DNA from: Clostridia bacterium
GTDB taxonomy: Bacteria > Bacillota > Clostridia > Oscillospirales > CAG-272
DNA length: 64,000 nt
Direction: 5' to 3'
Assembly: GCA_017473865.1 (NCBI GenBank)
Contig: JAFUJB010000014.1
Location: 121,662-185,661 of the forward strand
The notes beneath the pieces are model-generated. The model saw only the letters and a program-made list of their open reading frames with translations, had not been told where the DNA came from and did no database searches. The translations under genes and the position numbers were made by a program. Below, in pieces: positions 44,595 through 53,159 of the stretch (position 1 is its first letter; each line of letters opens with the position of its first letter).

Positions 44595-45239
44595 TTATTT
44601 ATATTTGTCGCAAACGTCGGAGAGAAAGCAATCTTCGCACTTCGGCGAGCGAGCAGAGCATATATCCCTGCCAAACTGTACTATACGGTGGCAAAAATCC
44701 GACTGCTCTTGTTCGGGGATAAATTCTTTCAGCGTCTTCTCAACTTTTACGGGATTTTTCTCTCCCTCGTCGGTAAATCCGAGTCTGCCTGATATTCTTA
44801 TGCAATGGGTATCGGCAACGATTGCAGGTTTTTTGTATATATCACCTAAAATTAGATTGGCAATTTTTCTGCCTACACCTGCAAGAGAGAGAAGCTCGTC
44901 CATATTGTCGGGAACGATTCCGCCGAATTTTTCATACACGTCTTTACACGAAGATTTTATTTCCTTTGCCTTCATTCTGTAAAGTCCGCAGGGTTTTATA
45001 ATTTCTTCAAGAGCAGACAGCTCGCAATACGCCATACTTTCAAGGGTCGGGTATTTTTCAAACAGCGGAACAGCCACTATATTGACTCTTTTATCCGTGC
45101 ATTGCGCGGAAAGCCTTGCAAGAACGAGCAGTTTCCAGGGTTCGCCCTGATATTCCAGAGCGCACTCCGAATTATAGCGTTCCTTAAGTCTTTCAACTAC
45201 TATCGAAGCTTTATTCTTCAGTCTTTTTTCTCTTGTCAT
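44595..45239 (-). CDS. nth: Endonuclease III (DNA glycosylase/AP lyase)
   Basis: 214 residues. HhH-GPD fold with the catalytic Lys in LAGVGRKIANLIL and the Asp in VADTHCIR. The C-terminal iron-sulphur cluster has four Cys in a C-x6-C-x2-C-x5-C pattern (CSARSPKCEDCFLSDVC). It removes oxidised pyrimidines. The ATG overlaps the proA stop as TAATG, so it is translationally coupled to proA. Confidence 0.96.
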   Translation of the reverse strand: MTREKRLKNKASIVVERLKERYNSECALEYQGEPWKLLVLARLSAQCTDKRVNIVAVPLFEKYPTLESMAYCELSALEEIIKPCGLYRMKAKEIKSSCKDVYEKFGGIVPDNMDELLSLAGVGRKIANLILGDIYKKPAIVADTHCIRISGRLGFTDEGEKNPVKVEKTLKEFIPEQEQSDFCHRIVQFGRDICSARSPKCEDCFLSDVCDKYK

Positions 45240-46501
45240 TATCTTATCTGACCGTTGCCCGAAACAAGATATTTAACGGTTGTCAAAGCTTCAAGCCCCA
45301 TAGGACCTCTTGCGTGGAGCTTTTGGGTGGAAATGCCTATCTCGGCTCCGAAACCAAACTCGTTTCCGTCGGTAAATCTTGTCGAGGCGTTTACGTATAC
45401 AGCCGCCGCGTCAATATTCTTCTGAAAATATTCAGCCGTAGTAATATTGTTCGTAATTATAGCTTCGCTGTGTTTTGTGTTATACTTGTTAATGTGTTTT
45501 ACAGCTTCTTCAACAGAGTCAACGACTTTGACAGCGATTATATAGTCATCGTATTCGGTTGCATAATCCTCCTCCGTAGCTGTCTTTGCATTTACAAGGA
45601 TTTCTCTCGTTCTTTCGCACCCTCTGATATCGAGGTTAAACTGCTCGGAAATTGCCGCAAACTTAGGTAAAAACTCTTTGGCAACGCTCGAATGAACCAA
45701 TAAAGTTTCGATTGCATTGCAAACAGAGGGTCTTTGATTCTTGGCGTTTGACGCAACTTTTACAGCCATATCTATATCGGCATCCCTGTCAACGTAAAGG
45801 TGGCAGTTTCCGGCGCCCGTTTCAATTACGGGCATTTTTGCATTATCAACGACAGTCCTGATAAGGCCTGCGCTTCCTCTGGGGATAAGCACGTCTATAT
45901 AATCTCTCATAGACATAAGCACGGATGCGCCCTCTCTCGAGGTGTTGTCAACAAGTGCAAGACAGTCAGGGCATATACCCGCTTGTTCAAGCGCTTTTTT
46001 CATAAGACGTATAAACACTCTGTTTGTGTTTATAGCTTCTTTTCCGCCGCGCAGAACTACGGCGTTACCCGTTTTTATACACAGAGCCGCCGCGTCGACC
46101 GTTACGTTAGGACGTGCTTCAAATATAATAGCGACAACCCCTAACGGAACTCTGACTCTTTTTATTTCTATGCCGTTCGGACGTGTCCACACGTCTCCCA
46201 TTCCGAGTACGTCCTTCAGTCCGACGAGCTCGTAAAGTGCGTCGCTGATACCTTTTATTCTTGCTTCATTCAGAGTAAGTCTGTCAATCATCGTTGGAAT
46301 AACGCCGTTTTTCGCCGCATTCTCAACGTCTGCTTTATTTGCTTCAAGTATCTCGTCTTTGTTTTCAAGAAGAGCTTTTGCAATATTGACAAGCGCTGTG
46401 TTTCTCTGCGGAAGAGTACTGTTTGCAATTGAGCTTTCAGCTTCTTTTACACCCTTGCAGAGCTGTTCGATATATTCATATATTTCTTTCGTGAATTCCA
46501 T
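45239..46501 (-). CDS. proA: Gamma-glutamyl phosphate reductase
   Basis: About 420 residues; ALDH-fold enzyme converting glutamyl-5-phosphate to the semialdehyde in proline synthesis. The catalytic Cys is in RPSVCNAIETLLVH. GAGGTG six bases upstream of 46501 sets the start (MEFTKEIYEY). It lies 33 bp after proB and overlaps nth by one base. Confidence 0.96.
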   Translation of the reverse strand: MEFTKEIYEYIEQLCKGVKEAESSIANSTLPQRNTALVNIAKALLENKDEILEANKADVENAAKNGVIPTMIDRLTLNEARIKGISDALYELVGLKDVLGMGDVWTRPNGIEIKRVRVPLGVVAIIFEARPNVTVDAAALCIKTGNAVVLRGGKEAINTNRVFIRLMKKALEQAGICPDCLALVDNTSREGASVLMSMRDYIDVLIPRGSAGLIRTVVDNAKMPVIETGAGNCHLYVDRDADIDMAVKVASNAKNQRPSVCNAIETLLVHSSVAKEFLPKFAAISEQFNLDIRGCERTREILVNAKTATEEDYATEYDDYIIAVKVVDSVEEAVKHINKYNTKHSEAIITNNITTAEYFQKNIDAAAVYVNASTRFTDGNEFGFGAEIGISTQKLHARGPMGLEALTTVKYLVSGNGQIR

Positions 46502-46534
46502 ATCACACCTCTTTTTCAAATCAGTATGAAAATC

Positions 46535-47329
46535 TTATCTTTTAAAGGGAGCGAAATACGAGCCGTACTGTACGCCGTTGTTAAGCATATCGTAGAGTAT
46601 AGAGAAATCCTCTCCGCTTACGATCATCATGGGAATTCCGTTACCGCAAGCAATCTCAGCCGCGTGTAGTTTTGATGTCATTCCCCCCGTACCTCTTGCC
46701 GAGCCTGCTCCGTCAGCGCAGGCATACAGACTTTCATCTACTCTTTCAATTCTCTTGAGCATCTTGGCATTCGGATTTGTTCTCGGGTCGCTGTCGTAAA
46801 AACCGTCGGTATCGCTCATATTTATAAGAAGATCGGCATGTGCAAGAACGGATACGTATGCCGAAAGAGTATCGTTGTCGCCGAACTTAATCTCGTCAAA
46901 CGCAACGGTATCGTTTTCGTTTACAATCGGAATACATCCCATTTTCAAAAGTGTCTCAAAAGTATTCTGCGCGTTCTTTTTGGGCGTTTCGTTGGTAACT
47001 GTATCTTTCGTGAGAAGAATCTGCGCAACAGAATGACCGTAGTCGCCGAAAAATCTCTCGTATATCATCATAAGCACACCCTGACCTACTGCCGCCAATG
47101 CCTGCTTTTCTTCAACCGATGAAGGTCTTCTCTCAAGGTTAAGCTTACCAATACCGGCGCTTACCGCACCCGACGAAACAAGCACTACCTCTCTGCCGGT
47201 ATTTTTCAAATCCGAAAGTACTCGGCACATTTTTTCTATTCTCTGTAAATTGAGTTTGCCGTTTTCGTATGTAAGGGTAGACGAGCCGACTTTTACCACT
47301 ATTCTCTTTGCATTCTTTACTTTTTCCAT
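46535..47329 (-). CDS. proB: Glutamate 5-kinase, short form without PUA domain
   Basis: 264 residues, only the amino-acid-kinase domain: VVKVGSSTLTYENGKLN, VSSGAVSAG and VNENDTVAFDEIKFGDND. The C-terminal PUA domain of E. coli ProB is missing, as in many Clostridia. It makes glutamyl-5-phosphate, the first and feedback-inhibited step to proline. The ribosome-binding site is weak (AAAGAAAG). First gene of proB-proA-nth. Confidence 0.95.
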   Translation of the reverse strand: MEKVKNAKRIVVKVGSSTLTYENGKLNLQRIEKMCRVLSDLKNTGREVVLVSSGAVSAGIGKLNLERRPSSVEEKQALAAVGQGVLMMIYERFFGDYGHSVAQILLTKDTVTNETPKKNAQNTFETLLKMGCIPIVNENDTVAFDEIKFGDNDTLSAYVSVLAHADLLINMSDTDGFYDSDPRTNPNAKMLKRIERVDESLYACADGAGSARGTGGMTSKLHAAEIACGNGIPMMIVSGEDFSILYDMLNNGVQYGSYFAPFKR

Positions 47330-47400
47330 AACATGTCTTTCTTTCCGTATAATTTTTTCAAAAAACTCTTTTAATTTGTTGAAAAATATATTATAATGTT

Positions 47401-47429
47401 ATTATATTATAACAGTTCCCTTTTTTCAA
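47401..47429 (-). promoter_or_regulatory. Sigma-A promoter of proB-proA-nth
   Basis: Minus-strand TTGAAA (47424-47429), 17-bp spacer, TATAAT (47401-47406). The -35 box lies in a short CCCT/AGGG inverted repeat (about 47417-47435) followed by a T run on the plus strand. No comparably clear promoter was found for zapA on the other strand. Confidence 0.85.
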
Positions 47430-47498
47430 GAGGGTTTTTGACTAATTTAAAATACTTTTGAGACCGAAAAATATTTATTTCTTAGGAGAATATACGAT

Positions 47499-47744
47499 AT
47501 GAAAGAAAAACTTACCCTTGTCGTTTCGGGAATAAAGATCGACATTGTAACCCAAGACGACCCCGAATACGTAAAAGGGCTCGGAAGACTGCTCGAAAAA
47601 CGGGTAAGCGACCTCGTTATTTCATCTACAACAAGACAGAAAAACGAAGCGCTTTTGCTCTGTGCTCTCGACTATCTCGACGAGAGAAACAAGCTTAAAG
47701 AAGAAAACGAAAAGCTCAAAGAAGAAATTTCAAGACTTAAATAA
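47499..47744 (+). CDS. zapA: Cell division protein ZapA
   Basis: 81 residues: the ZapA head (TLVVSGIKIDIVTQDDPEYV) and a C-terminal coiled coil of Lys/Glu/Leu repeats. ZapA bundles FtsZ filaments at the division ring. GGAG ten bases upstream. It heads a plus-strand cluster for division and cell shape. Confidence 0.9.
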   Translation: MKEKLTLVVSGIKIDIVTQDDPEYVKGLGRLLEKRVSDLVISSTTRQKNEALLLCALDYLDERNKLKEENEKLKEEISRLK

Positions 47745-47767
47745 ATCAAAAAAGGAATCTGATTGTT

Positions 47768-48025
47768 ATGATGAAGTTTATTAAATACACCGCATTTCCC
47801 GTTTTGTGCGGAATCGTTATCGGTATGATGATCGCTCATTTCACACAGGATATATCCGCGCTCTCGTGGCTTTCGTTCGGGCTCCGTTTCGGTACGGAAA
47901 ATCCCTTCGTGCTTGACCTCGGTCTTCTTGACTTTACCTTGGGTATAGGGGTTAATCTCAACGTTGCTACCGTTATCTGTATTACCCTCTCGCTCATTAT
48001 CGCAAAATACATAAACAAGAGATAA
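47768..48025 (+). CDS. DUF4321-family small membrane protein
   Basis: 85 residues with two transmembrane helices (about 7-25 and 60-80). The size, the GLDFTLG-like central part and the position just upstream of maf and mreB match the DUF4321 family of Clostridia. Function unknown; context suggests an envelope or division link. AAGGAA upstream; five bases separate it from maf. Confidence 0.75.
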   Translation: MMKFIKYTAFPVLCGIVIGMMIAHFTQDISALSWLSFGLRFGTENPFVLDLGLLDFTLGIGVNLNVATVICITLSLIIAKYINKR

Positions 48026-48030
48026 TTTTT

Positions 48031-48612
48031 ATGAAAATCTTACTGGCATCAAAATCTCCCCGCAGACGCAAAATGCTTAAAGAGCTGGGGGTAAAATATA
48101 CCCTCTGGAACGGCGAGGCGGATGAAAGCGTAAACAAAGAATACAAGCCTCATTCACTTGTAAAACTGCTTGCAAAAAGAAAGGCGTACGCCGCTTATAA
48201 AGACGTAAAGGCCAAAGACACGCTTATCATTTCGGCAGACACAGTCGTTGTTCTCGGAAATGAGATATTAGGCAAACCCAAAGATGATGACGATGCAAGA
48301 AGAATGCTCCGTTCAATGAGCGGTTCTTCACACTACGTCTATTCGGGAGTTGCAGCAATTTACAATGGAAAAACAGTGTCGGATTACGAAAAAACACAGA
48401 TAAAATTCCGTGATATTTCCGACAGCGAAATTGAAAGATATATTAAAACCGGAGAACACAGAGACAAAGCAGGCAGTTACGGAATTCAGGAAAAGGGCGG
48501 TTACTTTGTCGAAAGTGTAAAAGGCGACATAAATAACGTCGTCGGTCTGCCCGTTTTAAAGCTGCGTAATATGATTTACAAAGAATTCAACATCGACATT
48601 TTTGACAACTGA
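48031..48612 (+). CDS. maf: Maf-family nucleotide pyrophosphatase
   Basis: 193 residues. Motifs SKSPRRRKMLKELG, SADTVVVL and KPKDDDDARRML are those of Maf/YhdE, which hydrolyses dTTP, UTP or modified nucleotides and delays septation when overproduced in B. subtilis. The conserved maf-mreBCD neighbourhood fits. Five bases after DUF4321. Confidence 0.95.
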   Translation: MKILLASKSPRRRKMLKELGVKYTLWNGEADESVNKEYKPHSLVKLLAKRKAYAAYKDVKAKDTLIISADTVVVLGNEILGKPKDDDDARRMLRSMSGSSHYVYSGVAAIYNGKTVSDYEKTQIKFRDISDSEIERYIKTGEHRDKAGSYGIQEKGGYFVESVKGDINNVVGLPVLKLRNMIYKEFNIDIFDN

Positions 48613-48645
48613 CAAAACACTACACAAAACAAGGGGCAAAACGTT

Positions 48646-49641
48646 ATGGCAAGAATTATCGGAGTCGATCTTGGCACCTCCAACACATACGTATACAGAA
48701 AAGGCAGGGGCATTGTTGTCAGAGAGCCTTCCGCCATCGCTATCGACGAAGAAAAAAGCAAGGTCGTAGCTTTGGGCGAAGACGCCTATGATATGATGGG
48801 CAGAGAACCTGCAAACGTAAAAACATACCGTCCGATCAAAGACGGTGTTATATCGGAATTTGACGTTACTGTCGCTATGCTTCACGGCTTTTTTGTTAAG
48901 GCGGCAGGAAAAGGCAGTCTGAACAGACCTAACGTCGTATTGTCGGTTTCTCAAAGTATTACAGAGGTTGAAAGAAGAGCCCTTGAAGAAGCGGTTTCCG
49001 AGGCCGGGGCAAGAAGCGTAGCCATCGTACAAGCCCCCTTTGCCGCCGCTTTGGGAGCATCGTTACCTATTGAAGAACCCAGAGGCAGTATGATAGTAAA
49101 CATCGGAGGTGGAACTACCGACGTTGCAGTTATGAGTCTCGGCGGAATAATAGAAGCCGACTCTGTCAGAGTGGGCGGCGATGAAATTGACGAAGCCATC
49201 CAACTCTATCTTAAACACAAATACAATCTTATAATCAGTATGACCGATGCCGAAGAACTGAAAAAGCAAATAGGCACGGTTTCCCCCGAAAAATCAACAA
49301 AGGAAGCCGAAGTCTATGGACGGGACGCTCTTACAGGGCTTCCTTTGAACGTTAAAGTAAAAGGCGAGGAGCTAAAGATGCCTATCACCGAACAGCTTGC
49401 CCACATCGTTGAATGTATAAAAAACACTCTTGAAAAGCTCCACCCCGAACTTTGCGCCGACATACACGATTTCGGTATGACCCTGTCGGGCGGCGGTGCA
49501 TTACTTGACGGCATCGACCTCTATTTCTCAAAGCTTTTCGGATTTGACGTAAAGATTGCCGAAAAGCCTCTCGACTGCTGTGTGTCAGGCTTGGAAAAAA
49601 TAGTAGAACTGTTCCCTTCAGCCCTCGATTTTAACGACTGA
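48646..49641 (+). CDS. mreB: Divergent MreB in the mreBCD operon, catalytic Glu pair missing
   Basis: 331 residues. The actin fold is clear (GVDLGTSNTYVY, VNIGGGTTDVAVMS, TLSGGGALLDGID). The segment that is YLIEEPLAAAIG in the other MreB reads AIVQAPFAAALG here, with Gln129 and Ala130 in place of both Glu. One of these Glu positions the attacking water in MreB ATPases, so hydrolysis is probably impaired while nucleotide binding may persist. AAGGGG upstream. It is followed by mreC and mreD. Confidence 0.93.
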   Translation: MARIIGVDLGTSNTYVYRKGRGIVVREPSAIAIDEEKSKVVALGEDAYDMMGREPANVKTYRPIKDGVISEFDVTVAMLHGFFVKAAGKGSLNRPNVVLSVSQSITEVERRALEEAVSEAGARSVAIVQAPFAAALGASLPIEEPRGSMIVNIGGGTTDVAVMSLGGIIEADSVRVGGDEIDEAIQLYLKHKYNLIISMTDAEELKKQIGTVSPEKSTKEAEVYGRDALTGLPLNVKVKGEELKMPITEQLAHIVECIKNTLEKLHPELCADIHDFGMTLSGGGALLDGIDLYFSKLFGFDVKIAEKPLDCCVSGLEKIVELFPSALDFND

Positions 49642-49665
49642 TTTCCCATACAGGAGAAGCTTCAA

Positions 49666-50505
49666 GTGAAAAATCTGTTTCAGAACAAATTTATGATTTT
49701 TACCGTCGTTATTGCAATATTGCTTGTCGGTACCACGTCATTTATATCCGCTCTGGGCTATACGTCCTATGTCAGAAATGCCATAGGTATTGTTCTTACG
49801 CCCATACAGAAGGGTGCGAACAGCGTTTTCGACAGCATTGAAAACATATTTTCAAGTAAAGAGGATTACAAAAAGCTAAAAAAAGAAAACGAAGAGCTAA
49901 AGCTGCATCTTAAAGAGCAGGAAGATAAGCTTAAAGAAGCAGAGCTTGCCCTTAAGCAAAACGAAGAACTTAAAAACTATCTCGGAATTAAAGATGAACA
50001 CACCGATTTTGTATTCACTAACGCTTCGGTAACCTCTCGTTCTTCCGAAAAAACGCCAAACATTATTACAATTGACAAGGGACTCTCACACGGAATTGAC
50101 ACGGGTATGCCCGTCATTGACAAATACGGTTTTGTGGGTATCGTGTGCGAAACCGGTCTTACTTGGTCAAAAGTAAAAACCGTGGTTTCTCCCGACACCT
50201 CCATCGGTGTATATATTGAAAGAACAGGGGAGTCCGGCATAACCAGCGGCACATTTAAAGCTTCAAAGGACGGTCTTTTTACCCTCTCCTATCTGGGAGA
50301 CAATACCGACGTAAAGCAAGGCGACAGAATCTTTACCTCGGGCGACGGGAGCAATTTCCCAAAGGGAATTCTGCTCGGAAACGTAGAATATACCGAAAAG
50401 AATTCGGTTACAAGAGAAATAATAGCATACATAAGACCTATTTCACCCCTCAAGGAAGTTAATGAGGTAATGATAATTACCGAATTCGAGATGAAATATG
50501 AATAA
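49666..50505 (+). CDS. mreC: Rod-shape protein MreC
   Basis: 279 residues. One N-terminal transmembrane helix (about 9-29), a dimerising coiled coil rich in Lys, Glu and Leu (about 62-105), then the two beta-barrel domains (VTSRSSEKTPNIITIDKG, GMPVIDKYGFVGIV). It links MreB to PBP2 and RodA in the elongasome. The start is GTG with AGGAG nine bases upstream. It overlaps mreD by eight bases. Confidence 0.95.
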   Translation: MKNLFQNKFMIFTVVIAILLVGTTSFISALGYTSYVRNAIGIVLTPIQKGANSVFDSIENIFSSKEDYKKLKKENEELKLHLKEQEDKLKEAELALKQNEELKNYLGIKDEHTDFVFTNASVTSRSSEKTPNIITIDKGLSHGIDTGMPVIDKYGFVGIVCETGLTWSKVKTVVSPDTSIGVYIERTGESGITSGTFKASKDGLFTLSYLGDNTDVKQGDRIFTSGDGSNFPKGILLGNVEYTEKNSVTREIIAYIRPISPLKEVNEVMIITEFEMKYE

Positions 50506-51049
50506 AAACTATACTTCACGCATCGGTATAATTTTTGACGTATTGGTTTACGGGCTGTTTGCAATTATTCTTTCAATATTGCAGACAACACTTATTCCGC
50601 GTATGCATATATACGATGCGACACCCGACATTTTAATAGGCGCCATAGCTTTTCTTGGTATTTACCGCGGTGAAAAAACGGCGGCTTTGTTTGGTTTGCT
50701 GGCAGGACTGTGCGTTGACGGACTAGGCTCTGTCGGCGTGTCTTTTTTGCCGCTTTTTTATTGCATCGGCGGCTTTATATGCGGCAACGTAGGTAAGGCG
50801 GCGAAAGAAAACGCCCGTTTTGCCGCATTTCTCGTTACCATTCCCGCATTCTGCTTTTTCAGAACGCTTATAACGTTTGTTAAATATCTTATCGAATATA
50901 CAAATACACTTGACTTTGCCTACTACGGACTGTATATTGCTCTGCCCGAGTTTGTTTCTACCCTATGCTTATGCATACCCGTATTTCTCGTTACATTGCT
51001 GTTTGACAGCCCGTTACAGTACGCAAGAAAGAAGGGGTGGTTATATTGA
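50498..51049 (+). CDS. mreD: Rod-shape protein MreD
   Basis: 183 residues with five hydrophobic helices, an ATPDILIGAIAFLGIYRGEK segment typical of MreD, and a short basic C-terminus. It is the membrane partner of MreC. It overlaps mreC at its start and pbp2 at its stop. Confidence 0.92.
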   Translation: MNKNYTSRIGIIFDVLVYGLFAIILSILQTTLIPRMHIYDATPDILIGAIAFLGIYRGEKTAALFGLLAGLCVDGLGSVGVSFLPLFYCIGGFICGNVGKAAKENARFAAFLVTIPAFCFFRTLITFVKYLIEYTNTLDFAYYGLYIALPEFVSTLCLCIPVFLVTLLFDSPLQYARKKGWLY

Positions 51050-53139
51050 AAAAGAACCATAAATTTCATTTTAGATATATTACCGTCGCCGCCTTCTTTG
51101 CGCTTGTGTGTCTGCTTTTTGCCGCAAGAATAGTGTATTTGCAGATTTCTTCTCCCGAACTAAAAAAAGATTCGGGGCTTAGCGTAAAGACAGTTACAAT
51201 CAAAGCTATGCGCGGCGAGATTTACGACAGAAACGGCAAAAAATTGGTATCAAACGAATATTCGTATAACATATGTCTTGATGCAGGTTCATTCCCGAAA
51301 TCAAACAATGCCATTAATTCTACCGTTACCAAGCTGTCAAAACTTGTGCCAGAAAAAGAATATAACTACTTCCCCCTTGAAAATGAATATCCATCCTATT
51401 CTTATAAAGAATTTGACAAAGACAGCTCAGAATATAAGTCGTTTCAAAAAATGCTCGACAGATTCTCTTTGAAAAGGGATACCGGCGTAAAAGAATTTAC
51501 CGACTTTTTGTTTAAGAGATACGGCTTGCTTGATAAAGAAAACAAGCTTACCGTTGACAAAGATGAACTAAACGCTCTGCTCAGAATAAGATACGAAATG
51601 GACAGGCTTGAATTCAGCCCTCTCAATCCATTTACGGTAACCGAAAACGCCGATATGCAGACCATTACCTCTGTCAAAGAGGCAAACCTCGACGGCGTTG
51701 TAACAGAAAAAATTGCAAAGAGAATTTACAATTATCCCGGATATATGTCCCATATTCTCGGCAGAACGGGTAAAATTCCCGCGGCAGAACTTGAAGCTTA
51801 TACGCAAAAAGGCTATGCAATGGACGCAATTGTGGGTATCGAAGGCGCCGAAAAAGCGTTTGAAGACTATCTTCGCGGAACCGACGGTACTCTCATTACC
51901 GTTGAAGACAAGAACGGAAACATTGTTGACGAATACTACAAAAAGCAACCTGTTCCGGGTAAAGACGTATATCTGACAATCGACGTTGAACTGCAGATAT
52001 GTGCCGAGGATGCATTGGCATATAATATCGCTTATATCAAGGAAAAAGCCGATAAAAAAATCGAAGAAAAGATTAATAAATATACCGATGCAAACGGTAA
52101 TCTTCGTCCCAATGCGAACATTCCTCAGTATATAGGAGAAGATGTAAACTCGGGAGCGGCAACCCTCGTTAATCCCAATAACGGCGAGGTGTATGCGTTA
52201 GCATCATATCCCACGTACGATCTTACTACCTACCTCAAAGAATATAACAATCTGTTGAACGCTCCCCATAATCCCCTCTACAACAGAGCGCTTATGGGCG
52301 CGTACGAACCCGGCTCAACATTTAAAATCGGTGTTGCCGCCGCCGCTCTCGAATACGGAATTATAAATAAAGATACAATTATCTATGATAGCGGTATTTA
52401 TAAATACTACGAGGACTTCAGACCGCAATGCTGGATATATTCGTCATACGGCTACGGCCACGGAAAAATGAACGTTATTTCCGCAATTCAGCACTCGTGC
52501 AACTATTTCTTCTATGAAACGGGCAGACTTCTCACAATTGAGAATATGAATGCCTATACGAAAAAACTCGGTCTCGGTGAATTTACTGGTATTGAACTTC
52601 CCGAATCAAAGGGTATTCTTGCGGGTCCCGCCTACAGCTCGTCCATAAATAAATTATGGGTTCCCGGAGATACTGTTCAAGCGGCTATCGGACAGTCTGA
52701 CAACACGTTTACTCCGTTGCAGATATCCACCTATCTCTCAACTATAGTTAACGGGGGAACCAGATATCAGGCTCACATTCTCCACTCGGTTAGAGATTTC
52801 GGCACAAATGAAATAGTCTACCGTCAAGACCCCAACGTACTCAATGAAGTTCAGCTTTCCGAAGATAATCTGAACACCCTTAAAATCGGAATGAGAAACG
52901 TAATGGAAAACGGTACTGCCGCTCCCGTATTCTCAAACTATCCGATTGACATAGGCGGAAAAACAGGTACCGCTCAGGTCGGTAAGACAAAGAGTAACAA
53001 CGGTATATTTATGGCGTTTGCACCATACGATAATCCCGAAGTCGTTGCATCCTGCGTTATTGAACAGGCGGGAGGAAGTAACGATGTCGGCGTTACTCTC
53101 AGAAGAATGTTCAACAAGTATTTTAATATAACCGAATAA
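51046..53139 (+). CDS. Class B penicillin-binding protein 2 (MrdA/SpoVD type transpeptidase)
   Basis: About 697 residues: a short basic N-terminus, one transmembrane helix (about 10-30), a dimerisation domain, and a transpeptidase domain with SxxK in PGSTFK (about 424), SxN as SCN (about 482) and KTGT in GGKTGTAQ (about 639). It cross-links wall peptidoglycan in the elongation machinery. The start is probably the TTG at 51046 with GGGGTGG upstream and TTGA overlap with the mreD stop; a GTG nine bases earlier is an alternative. No PASTA domain is seen. Confidence 0.93.
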   Translation: MKKNHKFHFRYITVAAFFALVCLLFAARIVYLQISSPELKKDSGLSVKTVTIKAMRGEIYDRNGKKLVSNEYSYNICLDAGSFPKSNNAINSTVTKLSKLVPEKEYNYFPLENEYPSYSYKEFDKDSSEYKSFQKMLDRFSLKRDTGVKEFTDFLFKRYGLLDKENKLTVDKDELNALLRIRYEMDRLEFSPLNPFTVTENADMQTITSVKEANLDGVVTEKIAKRIYNYPGYMSHILGRTGKIPAAELEAYTQKGYAMDAIVGIEGAEKAFEDYLRGTDGTLITVEDKNGNIVDEYYKKQPVPGKDVYLTIDVELQICAEDALAYNIAYIKEKADKKIEEKINKYTDANGNLRPNANIPQYIGEDVNSGAATLVNPNNGEVYALASYPTYDLTTYLKEYNNLLNAPHNPLYNRALMGAYEPGSTFKIGVAAAALEYGIINKDTIIYDSGIYKYYEDFRPQCWIYSSYGYGHGKMNVISAIQHSCNYFFYETGRLLTIENMNAYTKKLGLGEFTGIELPESKGILAGPAYSSSINKLWVPGDTVQAAIGQSDNTFTPLQISTYLSTIVNGGTRYQAHILHSVRDFGTNEIVYRQDPNVLNEVQLSEDNLNTLKIGMRNVMENGTAAPVFSNYPIDIGGKTGTAQVGKTKSNNGIFMAFAPYDNPEVVASCVIEQAGGSNDVGVTLRRMFNKYFNITE

Positions 53140-53159
53140 TTTTTTACAAGGAAAACTGT

